From: Rhizophagus irregularis
Taxonomy: Eukaryota > Glomeromycota > Glomeromycetes > Glomerales > Glomeraceae
Assembly: GCF_026210795.1 (NCBI RefSeq)
Contig: NC_089438.1
Span: 4,733,501-4,797,500, forward strand
Reading direction: 5' to 3'
Length of the DNA stretch: 64,000 nt
Shown: positions 34,500-47,114 of the stretch, piece by piece
Position numbering within the stretch: position 1 is the stretch's first letter
Layout of the letters: each line of letters opens with the position of its first letter
Position numbers and translations under genes: made by a program
The notes under the pieces: generated by a model
Told to the model about the DNA's origin: nothing
What the model saw: the letters and a program-made list of their open reading frames with translations, nothing else
The model's database searches: none

Positions 34500-34738
34500 T
34501 TAATTATATATTTAGTTTGTCCGAAGCGTAAGCGTAACGTAGGACTATAAGTTAGACTCGAGACATGCAATGTCCGTTTGTCATAGCAACAATAACAATA
34601 ATTAAATAATTTATTTATTATAAAATAGTTTAAAAGTGTAACTATTACCGTACTACTTACTATGTTACTATTTTAAAAATTGTAATACTTAAATAATTCA
34701 TCGACGTTTCGAACGCTCCAACGGTCCCCGTTACCTAG
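34500..34738. mobile_element. truncated relative of the element at 17383
   Basis: The right end, complement TAGGTAACGGGGACCGTTGG, closely matches both ends of the 17383 element. Inside, gtcc-gaagcgtaagcgtaa-cgtaggac resembles the gtcc...ggac motif of that element. No matching left end was found. Confidence 0.45.
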
Positions 34739-35470
34739 TATTAAACTATGTCCTAAACTTTTTTTTTTTTAAATATATAATATAATGATTTTTTAAAAAA
34801 AAATATTTTCGGTCAATAGGACCCGTACACGCTTAACAAAATAGCTGGGATTAGATTTTTAATTTTTGCTTGTCTAATTTTGGCCAGAATTTGATTATTC
34901 AGTTTTTACTGCACTAAATTTATGACATGCCGTGATAGTGTGATTTTAATCACATTCATAATTTTGACCGTAATTATTACTAACGTCCGGCAACTTTGAT
35001 TCTTGGTGAATAATACTGAAGTGTTAATAGAGGCAGTGTTAAGTAAGTAGTTGTTCGAATTATTTCTGAGTATTGAGTAATTCTACAATTATTTCTTACA
35101 ACTTTTACCATTTGATTTACCAAAATAATTCATTCCTTCCTTCAAAGTTGATATTTGATAAAAATAAATGAATTTTTCTTTTAGTTCAAAACCCACATAT
35201 AGATAAAATAAAACTTATATAAGAAAAATAAGCGGATCCAATTTATTGTAGATAATGTGTTAGTTAAAATAATTTTGTTTAACAGAATAAATATATTGAA
35301 TATAATCGGCAAATTAATTTTTTATGAGACCAAGAATAAGGTTAACAATCAAACAAATCTGACTTATAGTATTTCTTAATGTTTCAAACTGAAAATAAAA
35401 CGATTAGAAAATATGATAATAAAATGAAAGAAAAAAAAATCAACATTTTTTAAAAGAATTTTTCTAACTA

Positions 35471-35585
35471 TCACCGGGGGTGATGATCACCGGTGACTGA
35501 AATTATGACGATCGACCAGCATTAAAAAAATAGTGCCGGTAAAAATTGATAATTCTGGCCAACGGTGATGATCACCCCCAGTGAT
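35471..35585. mobile_element. short palindromic MITE
   Basis: A 115-bp element with inverted ends of about 25 bp built on GGGGGTGAT and ATCACCG; each end also contains tgatgatcac, itself nearly palindromic. No clear target duplication. Confidence 0.6.
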
Positions 35586-36500
35586 TTGAAGTAAAAAACT
35601 TTTTAAAATATAAAATTACCGTATTTTATGCGATTAACCTATCATAACCATTATAATACAGCCCAAGAGCTATACCCCTTATTTTTGCCAATCTCATAAA
35701 ATTTCTAAAAGTAAATATTTTAGGAAAACGAAATTGAATACCTTCTTTGAAATTCCAAGTAAACTTAATAGAAACAGTCAAAAAAAAGTTCATTATAATA
35801 ATGATTATATATACAGCTGTAAATGAAGTATCGAACGGAAAATATACGTAATTCGAAATTTTCAATAAAAATGTGTATCCTTTTGAAACTAAATAATTTG
35901 TTAAAAAAAAAAAAAGATCGCAATATCGATAACGCAGCAACCCTGATCTTGTCTAACTGTAATAAATGACGAATCACGTTTTTAAAAATCATTGGTTAAA
36001 TTTTTCAACATTTTAATATTCCACATGTCTATTAATATAATGAAAAAATTAACCTAAAATGGGTAATCCGTATTCATTATTCCTTTTAAAGAATTTTATT
36101 ATCTGAATGAATTTCTATAATCGGCGATCTAATGAGTTCTATTATTACGACTTTTCGCTACTACTATTATTACTATTAAAATTCATCCTTTAATATATAA
36201 GAGAAAGTTTCTTTACCGACATATCATAATTGCATTGTTTCCCAAATTAAAGTATCAAAAAGAAATAAAACTGCGCATTATGTATTTTTTTTTGCTTACG
36301 ATCTCGATGATGCGGTATGACATAATCCCATTTGCATGAGTATCGTATTAACTATATTTTATTCACCATACCGTATATACAACGGATATTAGTTAAATTC
36401 CTTATATATTACTAGTCTATTATAAGTTAACAATCTTGGCGGACCGTGATCTGAAATTCAATGAATCAAGCGAAAACTCGGTTAATCAATTTATCAATTT

Positions 36501-36600
36501 ATCGGAACGGAAAAAAAAATTTTTTTTTTTTTTTACCATGCATATGGTAAAATTTAATATAAATACATCACTTTCACAAGTCTTGGTTATATCAAGAAAA
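36501..36600 (+). promoter_or_regulatory. conserved P450 promoter block (P450-2)
   Basis: Same order as for P450-1: cggaacgg, A- and T-runs, catatggtaaaattt, atataaatacatcacttt, cttggttatatcaagaaaa. Confidence 0.65.
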
Positions 36601-36662
36601 TATTATTATTTTTTTAAAAATTTAAAATTTTTCCTTTATTTATTATTATAAAGTATAATAAA

Positions 36663-38392
36663 ATGATCTCTAAATTGTTCGAAAATTTTGATTACCTTAC
36701 ATTAATAGGTATCACATTAATAATTTATGTGACACATTATTATTATAAATATTTTACTCGTATCAATCCTTTACCTGGTCCTTTTCCATTCCCATACTTT
36801 GGAAATTTACCTCAATTATATATTTGGCATAATGGAAATCTTAAAAATTTTTTCGAATCTAATCATAAAAAATATGGTGATTTATTTGAATTACATTTTG
36901 ATACACGAATTATAGCTTTAAATAGATTAGAATATATTGAAAAACTTTTATTGGCTTCATCAAAAAATCCATATATTAGAAAAATTTCTGATAATGATAG
37001 TAAAGGATATCATGAATTAGGGATAATGGGAAAGGGAATATTATTAAATCAAGATTTTAAATCATGGAGATATAATCGTCATTTTTTTACACAAGCTATT
37101 TTATCACCAAAATTTGTCAATGAAGCTCCTCTTTTGATAAATAAACTTTTTAATGAATTGGAGAGTTATTGGGATAAATTATATATTAAAGAAGGAGTTA
37201 TTAATGAGAATAGAAATAAAATGGATGTTTCTACATGGTTTAATCAATTTACAAATGATATGATTATCGCATTATTAACTGGTGAAAGATCTTATACTAT
37301 GGCTGGGTATTTTAATGAACTTAGTGAGAATGAAAAAGCTGAACGTCCATCTGCATTAATTGATAAGACTGTAAAATTTGTTCATGCAATTCGTAAACAT
37401 TTTTTGGGTTTATTAATGTTTCAATTCGTATCTCCTTTTCTAAGACATTATTTTCCATATTTTAAGAATAAATCTGATGATTTTATTCAAAACATCAAAT
37501 TTATAAATCAAAGAATGGATTCAATTATCAAAAGACGTAGAGAAGAAATTGAAAATACTCCATTAGATAAACCTTTACAAAACGACCTTTTGACATCGAT
37601 AATCACTGCAAACACACCTCGTGATATTAATTATAATAAAATTGATGATAAAGAAGTTATGAGACCTATGACTGATCTTGAAATTCGTGGTATTATATTT
37701 GATGGAATAATTGCTGGAACTGATACTGTGAGTATATTTTTTGTACTTTTGTCAAATATTTAAAAAAAAAATTTTTTGATTTTTTGATTTTGAATATTAT
37801 TTTAACGTTTTATTCTTTCCTTGAATAGACTGCGAATACTATTTCATTCATTATCTATCATTTGGCACATTATCCAGATGTTAAAAAGAAAATGTTGGAC
37901 GAAATTGATGGAATCTTTCAAGGTGATAAAACGCGTCCAATTACCGAAAATGATGTTCATAATTTAAAATATTGCGAAGCGGTTATAAAAGAAGTATCTC
38001 GTATTTTCTCTGTCGTAAATTCATTTCCAAGATGTCTTGGAAAACCTGACGAAATAGGAGGTTATCAATGGCCAGCCGAAACAATGATTAGAATTAATAT
38101 TGATGCTATTCATCATAACGAAGAATATTGGGATGAACCTGATAAATTTAATCCTGATAGATGGATGGTTGAAAGTTTTGAACCAAAGAAAAATTCATTT
38201 ATTATGTTTGGAGGAGGATTAAGAGTCTGTCCAGGAAGAAAGTTGGCAATGATTGAATTAGTTTGTTTAATGGCTTTATTATTTAGAAAGTATGATATAG
38301 ATTTAATAGATAAGAAAGCTCCTTTAAAAACTGAATCAAGTATTATAACTACCTGTACCGAATTATTAGTTGAAATTAAATTAAGAAAATAA
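36663..38392 (+). CDS. cytochrome P450 (P450-2)
   Basis: Exons 36663-37727 and 37829-38392 give 542 residues, the same length and intron position as P450-1. The anchor is followed by NPLPGPFPFPYFGNLPQL. The I-helix is AGTDT/TANT, ExxR is in KEVSRIF, FNPDRWMVES is present, and the heme loop is FGGGLRVCPGRKLAM. It differs from P450-1 mostly in the substrate-recognition stretch after the hinge (ELHFDTRIIALNRLEYIEKL). It lies head-to-tail after P450-1 with a duplicated upstream flank, so the pair arose by tandem duplication. By these motifs it is closer to P450-3 and P450-4 than to P450-1. Confidence 0.95.
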
Positions 38393-40498
38393 ATAAATAA
38401 CATATTCGTAGATATTTAAAGGATACGCAGTATTTATTGAATTTTTAAATCATATTAAGTAAAATAAAAAAATCTTTTATCACGATACTATGAATGAATT
38501 TGACATCTATCAATTTTTTTTTTTTCGCGCTTGTATCACGAGATAATCACATGTCACGTGACTCTAACGAATTTTTTACGTTATCTGTTATTATATTTAT
38601 ATTTTAGACTTTCAGTACTATTTACGATTTGTCGTCAACATTTAGACACTAATGGCCATCTAGGTCTTTGTTCTCCGTTACGAATATCACTGCAAACGCA
38701 TTTGTCCTATTTAAAAACGATTCTTTATAATTCGATGGCTTCTTACCTCCCGGACCCGAATTCGATCAAATTTCTTAAATATAGCATCACTGCATCAATC
38801 ACTTATTGTTATTCACTACCATCACTAGCAATACACACGATGTATCTTTTGAATTAATCAACTAATTCTGCAAGAACTCTATGGTATGACCATTATTCGG
38901 AAAATTATTTTTGAATTAATGTCCTCATTTCTCAATTACTTTATTAAAGAAATTTGGATTCCAAATAATGACAAGCTTCATGCTTGGGAACGAGCAAGAA
39001 ACATATCAAGAAAAGATAAACGAAAGCGTCCTAAAAAACTTAAACTTAATTCTTCCAACAAACCACCTCTACCGCAGGAATGCGAGCCGTGTCCGTGTCA
39101 CTGACGCGCCCAGTCATCCGGATTTTCTTCTCGACAACATCCTTTTTTTATCATTCCGGACGGTACTCCCGACGCATCACTCGGTTCTCCGATCCTCTGT
39201 GGTTGGTCTTGATTACCTCGAATTATTTGCATTCTGGTGGATGGGCCTCTTTTCTTCATTACAACTCTTATATAAATTTTACTTTAGCAAATTCTTTCCA
39301 TGTATATAATTTTTTTTCTTCTTTTTTCTCTTTACGTTCGATCTTAGACAGTGTTGACCATACCTAGTGTTGTTTTTTTTTTCAATAACAGGCGAGGCGA
39401 TTTCTTCTTAGGAGGAAGTTGCGTTCATACGTGTACGGGTGGTGTTTGTTGCTCCTTCGTTAAGGACTCGATCCATAAACTCGTTTTAACTCCCGTCTCG
39501 GTCTACATTTCAAAAAAAAAAAAAATTTTAGTACTATTTATTACTATATTTTATTAATGTATATTGTTTAATTTGTTAGTATACTTTGCTATCAAGAGTA
39601 GATTTTGATAATATTTTACAATTATTATCATTTATGCAATTATAGTTATAACATATAATAATATCAAAAATATAATTTATTACTTTATAATCAATAATAT
39701 CATTATAAATGTGAATTTATTACTTTGTAATTAATATTATCATAATAAAATATGAATCTATTCATTACCCAGACCTCAAATCGATCGGTTGGTTTTTGAT
39801 TGGCTAATTTTTGATTGGATATTTAAATTTTTTTTTTCGGAAAATAATTTTATGTATTATTGTACTATAAATACAATGTTAAAAGTCATAGACTTATTGA
39901 TGTATCAAAAATTACTTAGTTTATTTATGTTTTATTAAAAAAAAAATTATAATAATAAAGATTAACGAATCAGGACCCGAAATATAATATATAGACTGAG
40001 GCCAGATCCAGTAGTAGTCCATTGTATACACTTTTTCAGGGCTGGAATTAATAAAAATGGTAATAAAGTTTTGACCAGTATTATTCCACTCTACGTAAAC
40101 TCAGAACTTTTGTACAGTATATTTCAGGATCCTGACGAATCCGATATTAAAAATTTTTTAAAATTATTTGTTTTTAGCAGAACTAGCAGTAATTGAAATG
40201 GGACAAACTAACAATAGCGCAAAAATATCATTTTGATTCACGTAATAGCAAATACATAAAACATAATATCTGAATTAAATCGATATATTTCCGTAGAATA
40301 TTTAATTTTTAGTTTTACTTTTATTAAATATCAACTTTCAAATCAAAATCAAAATCAAAAAAAATTTTTAATAAATATCAAAATTCATACATATGATAAA
40401 AAGATTTTTTTTCGTTATAAATTTTAAGTACTAATATAATTATAAATTCAATTTAATAATAAATTATAGCATTTTAAATACTACTGACGGGAATGTTA
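38393..40498. other. spacer between P450-2 and P450-3
   Basis: 38560-39310 carries a decayed coding repeat (listed separately). The rest, 39310-40498, is AT-rich without features. This spacer is the turning point where P450 orientation changes from + to -. Confidence 0.5.
38560..39310 (+). pseudogene. decayed retroelement-like coding relic
   Basis: Higher-GC sequence with protein-like pieces in three frames: RQHLDTNGHLGLCSPLRISL, ILYNSMASYLPDPNSIKF, FIKEIWIPNNDKLHAWERAR (followed by a basic KRKRPKKLKL tail), then WLVLITSNYLHSGGWASFLH. The order and style resemble the C-terminal part of a LINE-type retrotransposon protein; this is from memory of style and was not searched. A second, more decayed copy of the last piece lies at about 44650-44740, which supports a dispersed repeat. 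Confidence 0.4.
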
Positions 40499-42212
40499 CT
40501 AATTTCTTAATTTAATTTCAACCAATAATTCAGTACATGCAGTTATAATACTTGATTCAGTTTTTAAAGGAGCTTTCTTATCTATTAAATCAATATCATA
40601 TTTTCTAAATAATAAAACCATCAAACAAACTAATTCAATCATTGCCAATTTTCTTCCTGGACAAACTCTTAATCCTCCTCCAAACATAATAAAAGAATTT
40701 TTCTTTGGTTCAAAACCTTCAACCATCCATCTATCAGGATTAAATTTCTCAGGTTCATCCCAATATTCTTCATTATTATGAATAGCATCAATATTAATTC
40801 TAATGATTGTATCAGCTGGCCATTGATAACCTCCTATTTCATCAGGTTTTTCAAGACATCTTGAAAATGAATTTGCAACTGAAAAAATACGAGATACTTC
40901 TTTTACAATCGCTTCACAATATTTTAAATTATGAATATCATTTTCGGTAATTAGACGCGTTTTATCATCTTGAAAGATTCTATCAATTTCGTTCAACATT
41001 TTTCTTTTAACATCTGGATGATGTGCAAGATAATAGACAATGAATGAAATAGTATTCGCAGTCTATTGAAGGAAAGAATGAAGGAAAAAATAAGACGTTA
41101 AAATAATATTCATCAAAAATTTTGTTAAATATTTACAAAATACTCACAGTATCAGTTCCAGCAATTATTCCATCGAAAATAATAACACGAATTTCAGAAT
41201 CGGTCATGGGTCTCGTAACTTCTTTATCATCAATTTTATTATAATTAATATCACGAGGTGTATTTGCAGTGATTATCGATGTCAAAAGGTCGTTTGATAA
41301 AGGTTTATCTAATGGAGTATTTTCAATTTCTTCTCTACGTCTTTTGATGATTGCATCCATTCTTTGATTTATAAATTCGATGTTTTGAAGAATATCATCA
41401 GATTTATTCTTAAAATATGGAAAATAATGTCTTAAAAAAGGAGGGACGAATTGAAATATTAATAAACCCAAAAAATGTTTACGAATCGCATGAACAAATT
41501 TTACAGTCTCATCAATTAATGCAGATGGACGTTCAGCTTTTTCATCATCACTAAGTTCATTAAAATATCCAGCCATAGTATAAGATCTTTCACCAGTTAA
41601 TAATGTGATAATCACATCATTTGTAAATAGATTAAACCATGTAGAAACATCCATTTTATTTCTATTCTCATTGATAACCTCTTCTTTAATATATAATTTA
41701 TCCCAATAACCTTCCAATTCATTAAAAAGTTTATTTATCAAATGAGGAGCTTCGCTGACAAATTTTGGTGATAAAATAGCTTGTGAAAAAAAATTACGAT
41801 TATATCTCCATGATTTATAATCTTGATTTAATAATATTCCCTTATCCATTATCCCTAATTCATGAAATCCTCTACAATTTTTATCAGAAAATTTCTTAAT
41901 ATATGGATTTTTTGATGAAGCCAATAAAAGTTTTTCGATATATTCTATTTTATTTAAAGTTATAAAGCGTCCATTAAAATAGAACTCAAATAAATCACCA
42001 TATTTTTTATGGTTAGATCCAAAAAATTTTTTAAGATTTCCACCATGCCAAATATATAATTGAGGTAAATTTCCAAATAATGGGAATGGAATAGGGCCAG
42101 GTAAAGGATTGATACGATAAAAATATTTATAATAATAATGTGTCACATAAATTATTAATGTGATACCTATCAATGAAAGGTAATCAAAATTTTCGAACAA
42201 TTTCGAGATCAT
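40499..42212 (-). CDS. cytochrome P450 (P450-3)
   Basis: Exons 42212-41148 and 41062-40499 on the minus strand give 542 residues with the cluster's usual I-helix intron. It has the hinge NPLPGPIPFPLFGNLPQL, I-helix AGTDT/TANT, KEVSRIF (ExxR), FNPDRWMVEG and heme loop FGGGLRVCPGRKLAM. All landmark residues are present, with no frame damage. Within 1.7 kb upstream there is a short scrap of the kinase gene (42735-42790), a sign that P450 and kinase genes were copied together. Confidence 0.95.
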
Positions 42213-42290
42213 ATTGTTAATATGATAATTAAATGAATTTTCTTGTTTGATAATAAATAAAAAAAAAAATATTTAAAAAATTAATTTATT

Positions 42291-42375
42291 TTCTTGATAT
42301 AACCAAGACTTGATATTTATATGAAATTTTTTTATCATATAGTAACCAAAAAAAAATTTTTTTTTTCCGTTCCGA
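42291..42375 (-). promoter_or_regulatory. conserved P450 promoter block (P450-3)
   Basis: On the minus strand: cggaacgg, A-run, tatgataaaaaaatttc, TATA-type atataaatatc, aagtcttggttatatcaag. It is slightly altered compared with P450-1 and P450-2. Confidence 0.6.
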
Positions 42376-44821
42376 ACAAATTTGTACTTGGAATTAACCT
42401 AATTAGGTATCAGACGATCACGATCTACTTAATTTAGCCAGATTGCTAACCTATAATAGACTAGTAATGGGAAAGGACAAAACCCTATCGTATTATTCGT
42501 ATCTAAATAACTAAATATGCCGTTTAATATATGTTATTGTAAATAACTATTTATATGTGAGTTGAATATTGACATAATAATGTTAATTATGATATGTTGA
42601 CAAAAGAACTTTCTCATGTGTATTAAAAGATGAATTTAATAACTGAATAATAGAAGTAATAGCAGTAGTAGTAGTAATAGTAGAAATTATTGAAAAGAAA
42701 AAAAAAATTAATGTAAAATAACAAAAAATCGTTCTTGGTTCCAATTTTCACAAATTCTTTTTGTTTCCTTTATTGTAAATAATCTAAAATTTTTCATCAT
42801 ATTGTTTGTGTATCATTATGAATTTTGTGATATAGTAATACATAAACTTTTGATTAATGAAAGCGATAATATATTATAAAGCTTTAAAAGTTTATTTATA
42901 AATTTGAAAAGAAAAGTAATGTCTGAGCTGATATACACTTTTAAATTGTCCTGACATCAAATTAATTGTATGATATCAAATATTGATTTATCATAATAAT
43001 TTTCCGTACTCCAACGGATCAACGGGCTACCACTAGTTCTATTTATTGAATTAATTATGTGTAACAAAAATGAAAAACAAAGTACTACCTAAAAAATTTA
43101 TTATAGGGATTATGGGTACAAGGCAGTAGTACAACACGGATGTTTAGTATTTATTTAGTATTTGGTTACGGGTATGAGAGCAACATGCTATGGTTGCGCC
43201 AGCGATGGCAACAAGTGTTAACATATTAATAGTACGTTGTTACATCGGTATGAGTTGTATAACAACATTGCGATGTACTCTATTTTTTATTATTCGTAAT
43301 TATTTAAGCATCGGCGCAATATTTGATATACTTACTGTATTACTATTTTACGAACGAATCATAAAATTATGAAATAATATTCTAATATTTAACTATGGTC
43401 ATTCCATTTAGCGGTAGTTTTATGATTTAATTGTATTATTTTATTAATATTAAAATAATTCACATCGTAATAGCGATAGTTAGCGTAACGAGATGATTGT
43501 TTTCTGATCATGTGATATTACGATCTCTCTTGTAATATTTTATAGGAATATACTAGCTGTAGCCTGTTGCGTTGCAACAGGATTAATTCATACGCCCTAT
43601 TTTATATAATTAAAAATTTACTACAATAAAAAACAAACAATAAAAAAAAAATAGTAGCAAAAAAAATCTTTTAATAATACAAAAATTTTATTAATTATAG
43701 ATTAAATAAAAAATTATTTTATTTTTTTTTGTCTAGATATTTTATTTTATTTTTATAAAATAATATTTGGTTATTCTAACTGAATAAAATCACAAATTAT
43801 TTTATTTCGATCTGATCAACCGATCCAGGCAAAAAAGGTAGAAAAAAAAATAAAAAAAATTATAAATAAAATGTAAGCTCACCGATCACTGATCCAAACC
43901 TAAAGGGGAAAAGAACAAAAAGAAAAAAGGATAAAAGAAAAACGAAAAAAATAAATTAATTAATTAAAAAATCCGGTTTAGAAAACCGCGAAAGGAAAAA
44001 AAAAAATATTATTAAAAAAAACCCCAGTTTTAAAAGAACCGGAAGAAAGAAAAAATTTTTTTTAAAAAAATCCGAGTTTAAACAAAACTGAAGAGAACAA
44101 AAAAAATTTTTATTTTTAAGAAAAAGAAAAAAATCCAGTTTTTTAAAAACTGGAGAACGAAAAAAAAATAAATTGTCAATAAAGATACAGATTTACTTAA
44201 AATTTCGTTAGTAATACAGTAGATAAAAAATCGGGACAATATTTCATTAGTTAGAACGTAAGCATTTTTTTTATTTTTTCTTAACGCAGTTTTACACACC
44301 CACGCTATATATTGTACAATATAAACATGTTATATAATCATAACTATGTCACATTATTATAGTTCAATGTAGAAAACTTGGATTAATAAACTTTTTTCAA
44401 ACTTTCAAACTTTTTTCACCATTTTTTAATTTTTATTGCCGTGCGTATGTGCGTAAAATGTTTATAAAAATTTATATGTTAAAAATATGTAATTTATTTA
44501 ATTTATTTTATAAAAACATGTCATAATATAATAATATAAAAAAAAATAATAAACAGATTACAACCAAGAATCTTGAAAAAAAAATAACTCATCAAAGTTA
44601 TATCCCTCGTACTAGATCTCAAAATTATTCCATATGAAATCCTTCACCAGTACCTCTTTGGATGATTTTAGTTACTTCGAATTGTTTATATTCGGGGGAT
44701 AGACTTCATTTTTGAATGATTTTAATTATAATTTAGATTTCTTTAACGATAACGTTTAAGTAATTTATGATAAGAAAAAAAATCAGACGTAATAATATTG
44801 TTTATTTTATATAATGTGTAT
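42376..44821. other. spacer between P450-3 and kinase-1
   Basis: 42420-42480 is the upstream P450 flank with the empty site of the MITE seen at 60560. 42735-42790 is a kinase scrap. 42790-43560 is homologous to about 51410-52390. 43580-43600 is a short palindrome (cctgttgc-g-ttgcaacagg is imperfect). 43971-44160 is a tandem of hairpins, and 44650-44740 is a retroelement-like scrap. Confidence 0.5.
43971..44160. repeat. tandem hairpin units
   Basis: Four units of about 50-60 bp start at about 43971, 44022, 44070 and 44133. Each has a small inverted repeat of the form ccagtttt...aaaactgg (or ccggttta...aaaaccg), followed by a purine-rich spacer (gaacgaaaaaaa). The fourth unit has the most perfect stem. 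Confidence 0.55.
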
Positions 44822-47114
44822 CTAAATATCTATTATAAAAAAAAAAATATTGTTAAATTATGTAATTGTTAATAAAATTTAATATTTAAAAACAAATTCT
44901 TACCTTCAGGAAGTTCCAATTCATCTTGCTCTTCTGAATGAAGATTTGGATTGTTATGTGCTTCATCTTCATCTACCAAATATATAATGTATTAAAATTA
45001 AAAAATCAATGAAAAAAAATAATAATATAAAGTAATTATTATAAGAATTGTTTATGTACCATTATCTTTAATATGATGATTCATTGTTTGCTGTTGCATT
45101 GCTCCAATCTTATAATCATTTTGAGTATCTAAAAAAAATTGTATCATATTTAATATTAATAAAATTATATTATAATTAACGTACTTTTAATTACTTTACT
45201 TGCCATTTTTTGAGCTTCTTTTAAATATATTGGATAACCTTTTGCTGCTAACTAAATAATATTAAATATAAGTTATTCGTTCATTTCAAAATAAAATATA
45301 TTATTTAATTACCTTTGAATAATCTACTCATTTTTGAAGTACTATTTTTCTTACTACTTAATTTATCAAAATCATCAACTAAAAAAAGCAAAATAAGTCA
45401 ATAACAACGTTTCATTATATAAAATTTAAAGTAAATGTAATTGCACTTACTATTATTAGGAATATGAAAATTATTATATGATTTATTACTGTGAAATGCT
45501 ATAAAAAAATTAACCATGTTATCATTAATTTTATAAATTAAAATTATATAAGAATTTATTTAATTTATACCTTCTTGTTCTTCTATTATAATATTTAAAT
45601 TAAAAAAAATAAACATTATTAATTAAATATATTAATACACTATTTAAGCAATTAACAAAAAGCAATAAATACCTTCTGTTGCATTTCTTGGTTTAGGAAG
45701 ATTATCAAATTGATGAAGTTTACTTGTAAATAGTTTGCTACTGTTAGTATAATTTTCCATTTCAAAATTATTATTTTCTTCTGGTTGAGTTAATGATTCA
45801 TTTGATTTACTTTGATAAAATAAATTAATTTCTCTCATCTTATTATCAAGTGTATTAATATCAGGTCTTTTTGATGGATCAGCATCCCAACATTGTTTCA
45901 TTAAATTTTTATATTCTAAAGGAGTTCCTGGTACAATTTTTGGTCTTATGCCATTAACAATATTCATAGCAAGATCATAATCATGTTCACAATCAATAAA
46001 TGGTGGTTGTCCAGATGAAATTTCCCACATAAGTATTGCAATACTATAAATATCAGATTTAAAAGTTTGTTCTTTTCCAATAATAACCTCAGGTGCTATA
46101 TAAGGAAGATTTCCATATATACTTTTTAATGGTTTATCTGCAGGTCCGCAAAATCCAAGATCACTAATACTAAATCTATTTTTAAATAATATATTTCCAG
46201 AATGCAAATCTCTATGAATTGCATTTTCTTCATGAATTCTTTGAAGTGCAAGAGTTATATAAGTAACAATTTGAATTCTTTCTTTCCATGTAAGTTGATT
46301 ATGATTTTGTTGTAAATATTTTCTTAAATCTATATTCATCTTATTCATTACAAGCATATAATCTCCATTTGATGGATCTTGTGTTAATCCATAACATTGG
46401 ACAATCTCGCCCCATTTATTGCTTATATTTAAATGTGATTTAGCCTATAAAATAAACCATTATAAAATTTTAAACAAAAAATTAATTTGCAACTATTTTA
46501 ATATTTAGATTACAAACCTCTTCAATCCAATTTTGATTTGCATTTTCAACATTTTCTAATTTTTTAAGTATTACTGCTTGTACTAAACCAGTTTCTCTAA
46601 GTCTTTTTAATTTTTGCCCTTCAGAATCCCATTCATAATATGCTCCATTAATCCAGGCTGCTGTATAAATTTCTGAAAATCCACCTTTTGTTAGATATTC
46701 AATATTTTGTAGATTATTATATGGAATCCATTCTGGTATTAAGTCTGGATTAATTGTCTTCATTTGACATTCTTGTATTAAATTATCAATAATAACATTC
46801 CCAGATGTCCAATTTGAAAAATTTGCTTTTAAATAATTTCGAACACAATATTCACAATATGTTATGGCTAAACATTCTTGGCTACAATTTTCACAAATTC
46901 TTTTTGTTCCTTCATTAAAAAGAAGTTTGGCATAATCATAAATTTTAGTTATTATTCTTATTGCTTCAGATTTTTCATTTTCCGTAAGTGATTCATCATC
47001 AAGAAGTATTTGTTTTCTAAGTTCATAAAATGTATCACTATTAAGAGTGTTATCTAATAATGCATATGACCTATTAAGTGCATTATTAATTGATTTATTT
47101 TCACCATATGACAT
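44822..47114 (-). CDS. tyrosine-kinase-like protein kinase (kinase-1)
   Basis: Nine exons on the minus strand: 47114-46518, 46444-45673, 45582-45571, 45498-45451, 45378-45313, 45251-45204, 45128-45060, 44972-44904 and 44829-44822. They total 1689 nt, a whole number of codons (562 residues). The N-terminus has a Cys-rich metal-binding-like patch, ICENCSQECLAITYCEYCV. Kinase motifs are GGFSEIYTA, VILKKL, IHRDLHSGNIL, ISDLGFC, APEVIIGKEQTFKSDIYSIA and CWDADPSKRPD, with all catalytic residues intact. The C-terminal tail is encoded by small exons (KRLSNIFKRSSKN, then NNPNLHSEEQDELELPE) and is Ser/Asn/Glu-rich, probably unfolded. Exon 3 is only 12 nt, and the intron after exon 6 uses GC-AG. These kinases are greatly multiplied in mycorrhizal fungi; substrates are unknown. 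Confidence 0.9.

Larger units (their letters stand above)
34274..36500. other. spacer between P450-1 and P450-2
   Basis: 34500-34740 holds a truncated relative of the 17383 element. 35471-35585 is a MITE. 35810-36260 is homologous to the flank upstream of P450-1. Short open frames at 35626-35992 (-) lie within that repeated flank and are not believed. Confidence 0.5.

Noticed and set aside
35626-35992. Overlapping open frames on the minus strand between P450-1 and P450-2.
   Set aside because: They lie in a duplicated non-coding flank; the homologous region near 31.5-31.7 kb does not keep them open.
38113-38403. Antisense open frames over P450 second exons (also 58653-58898).
   Set aside because: They mirror the heme-region coding sequence and recur only because the P450s are paralogous.
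43560-43610. The cctgttgc/gcaacagg palindrome as a Helitron 3' hairpin.
   Set aside because: No CTRR terminus or TC start in the right place and no Rep/helicase coding sequence nearby.
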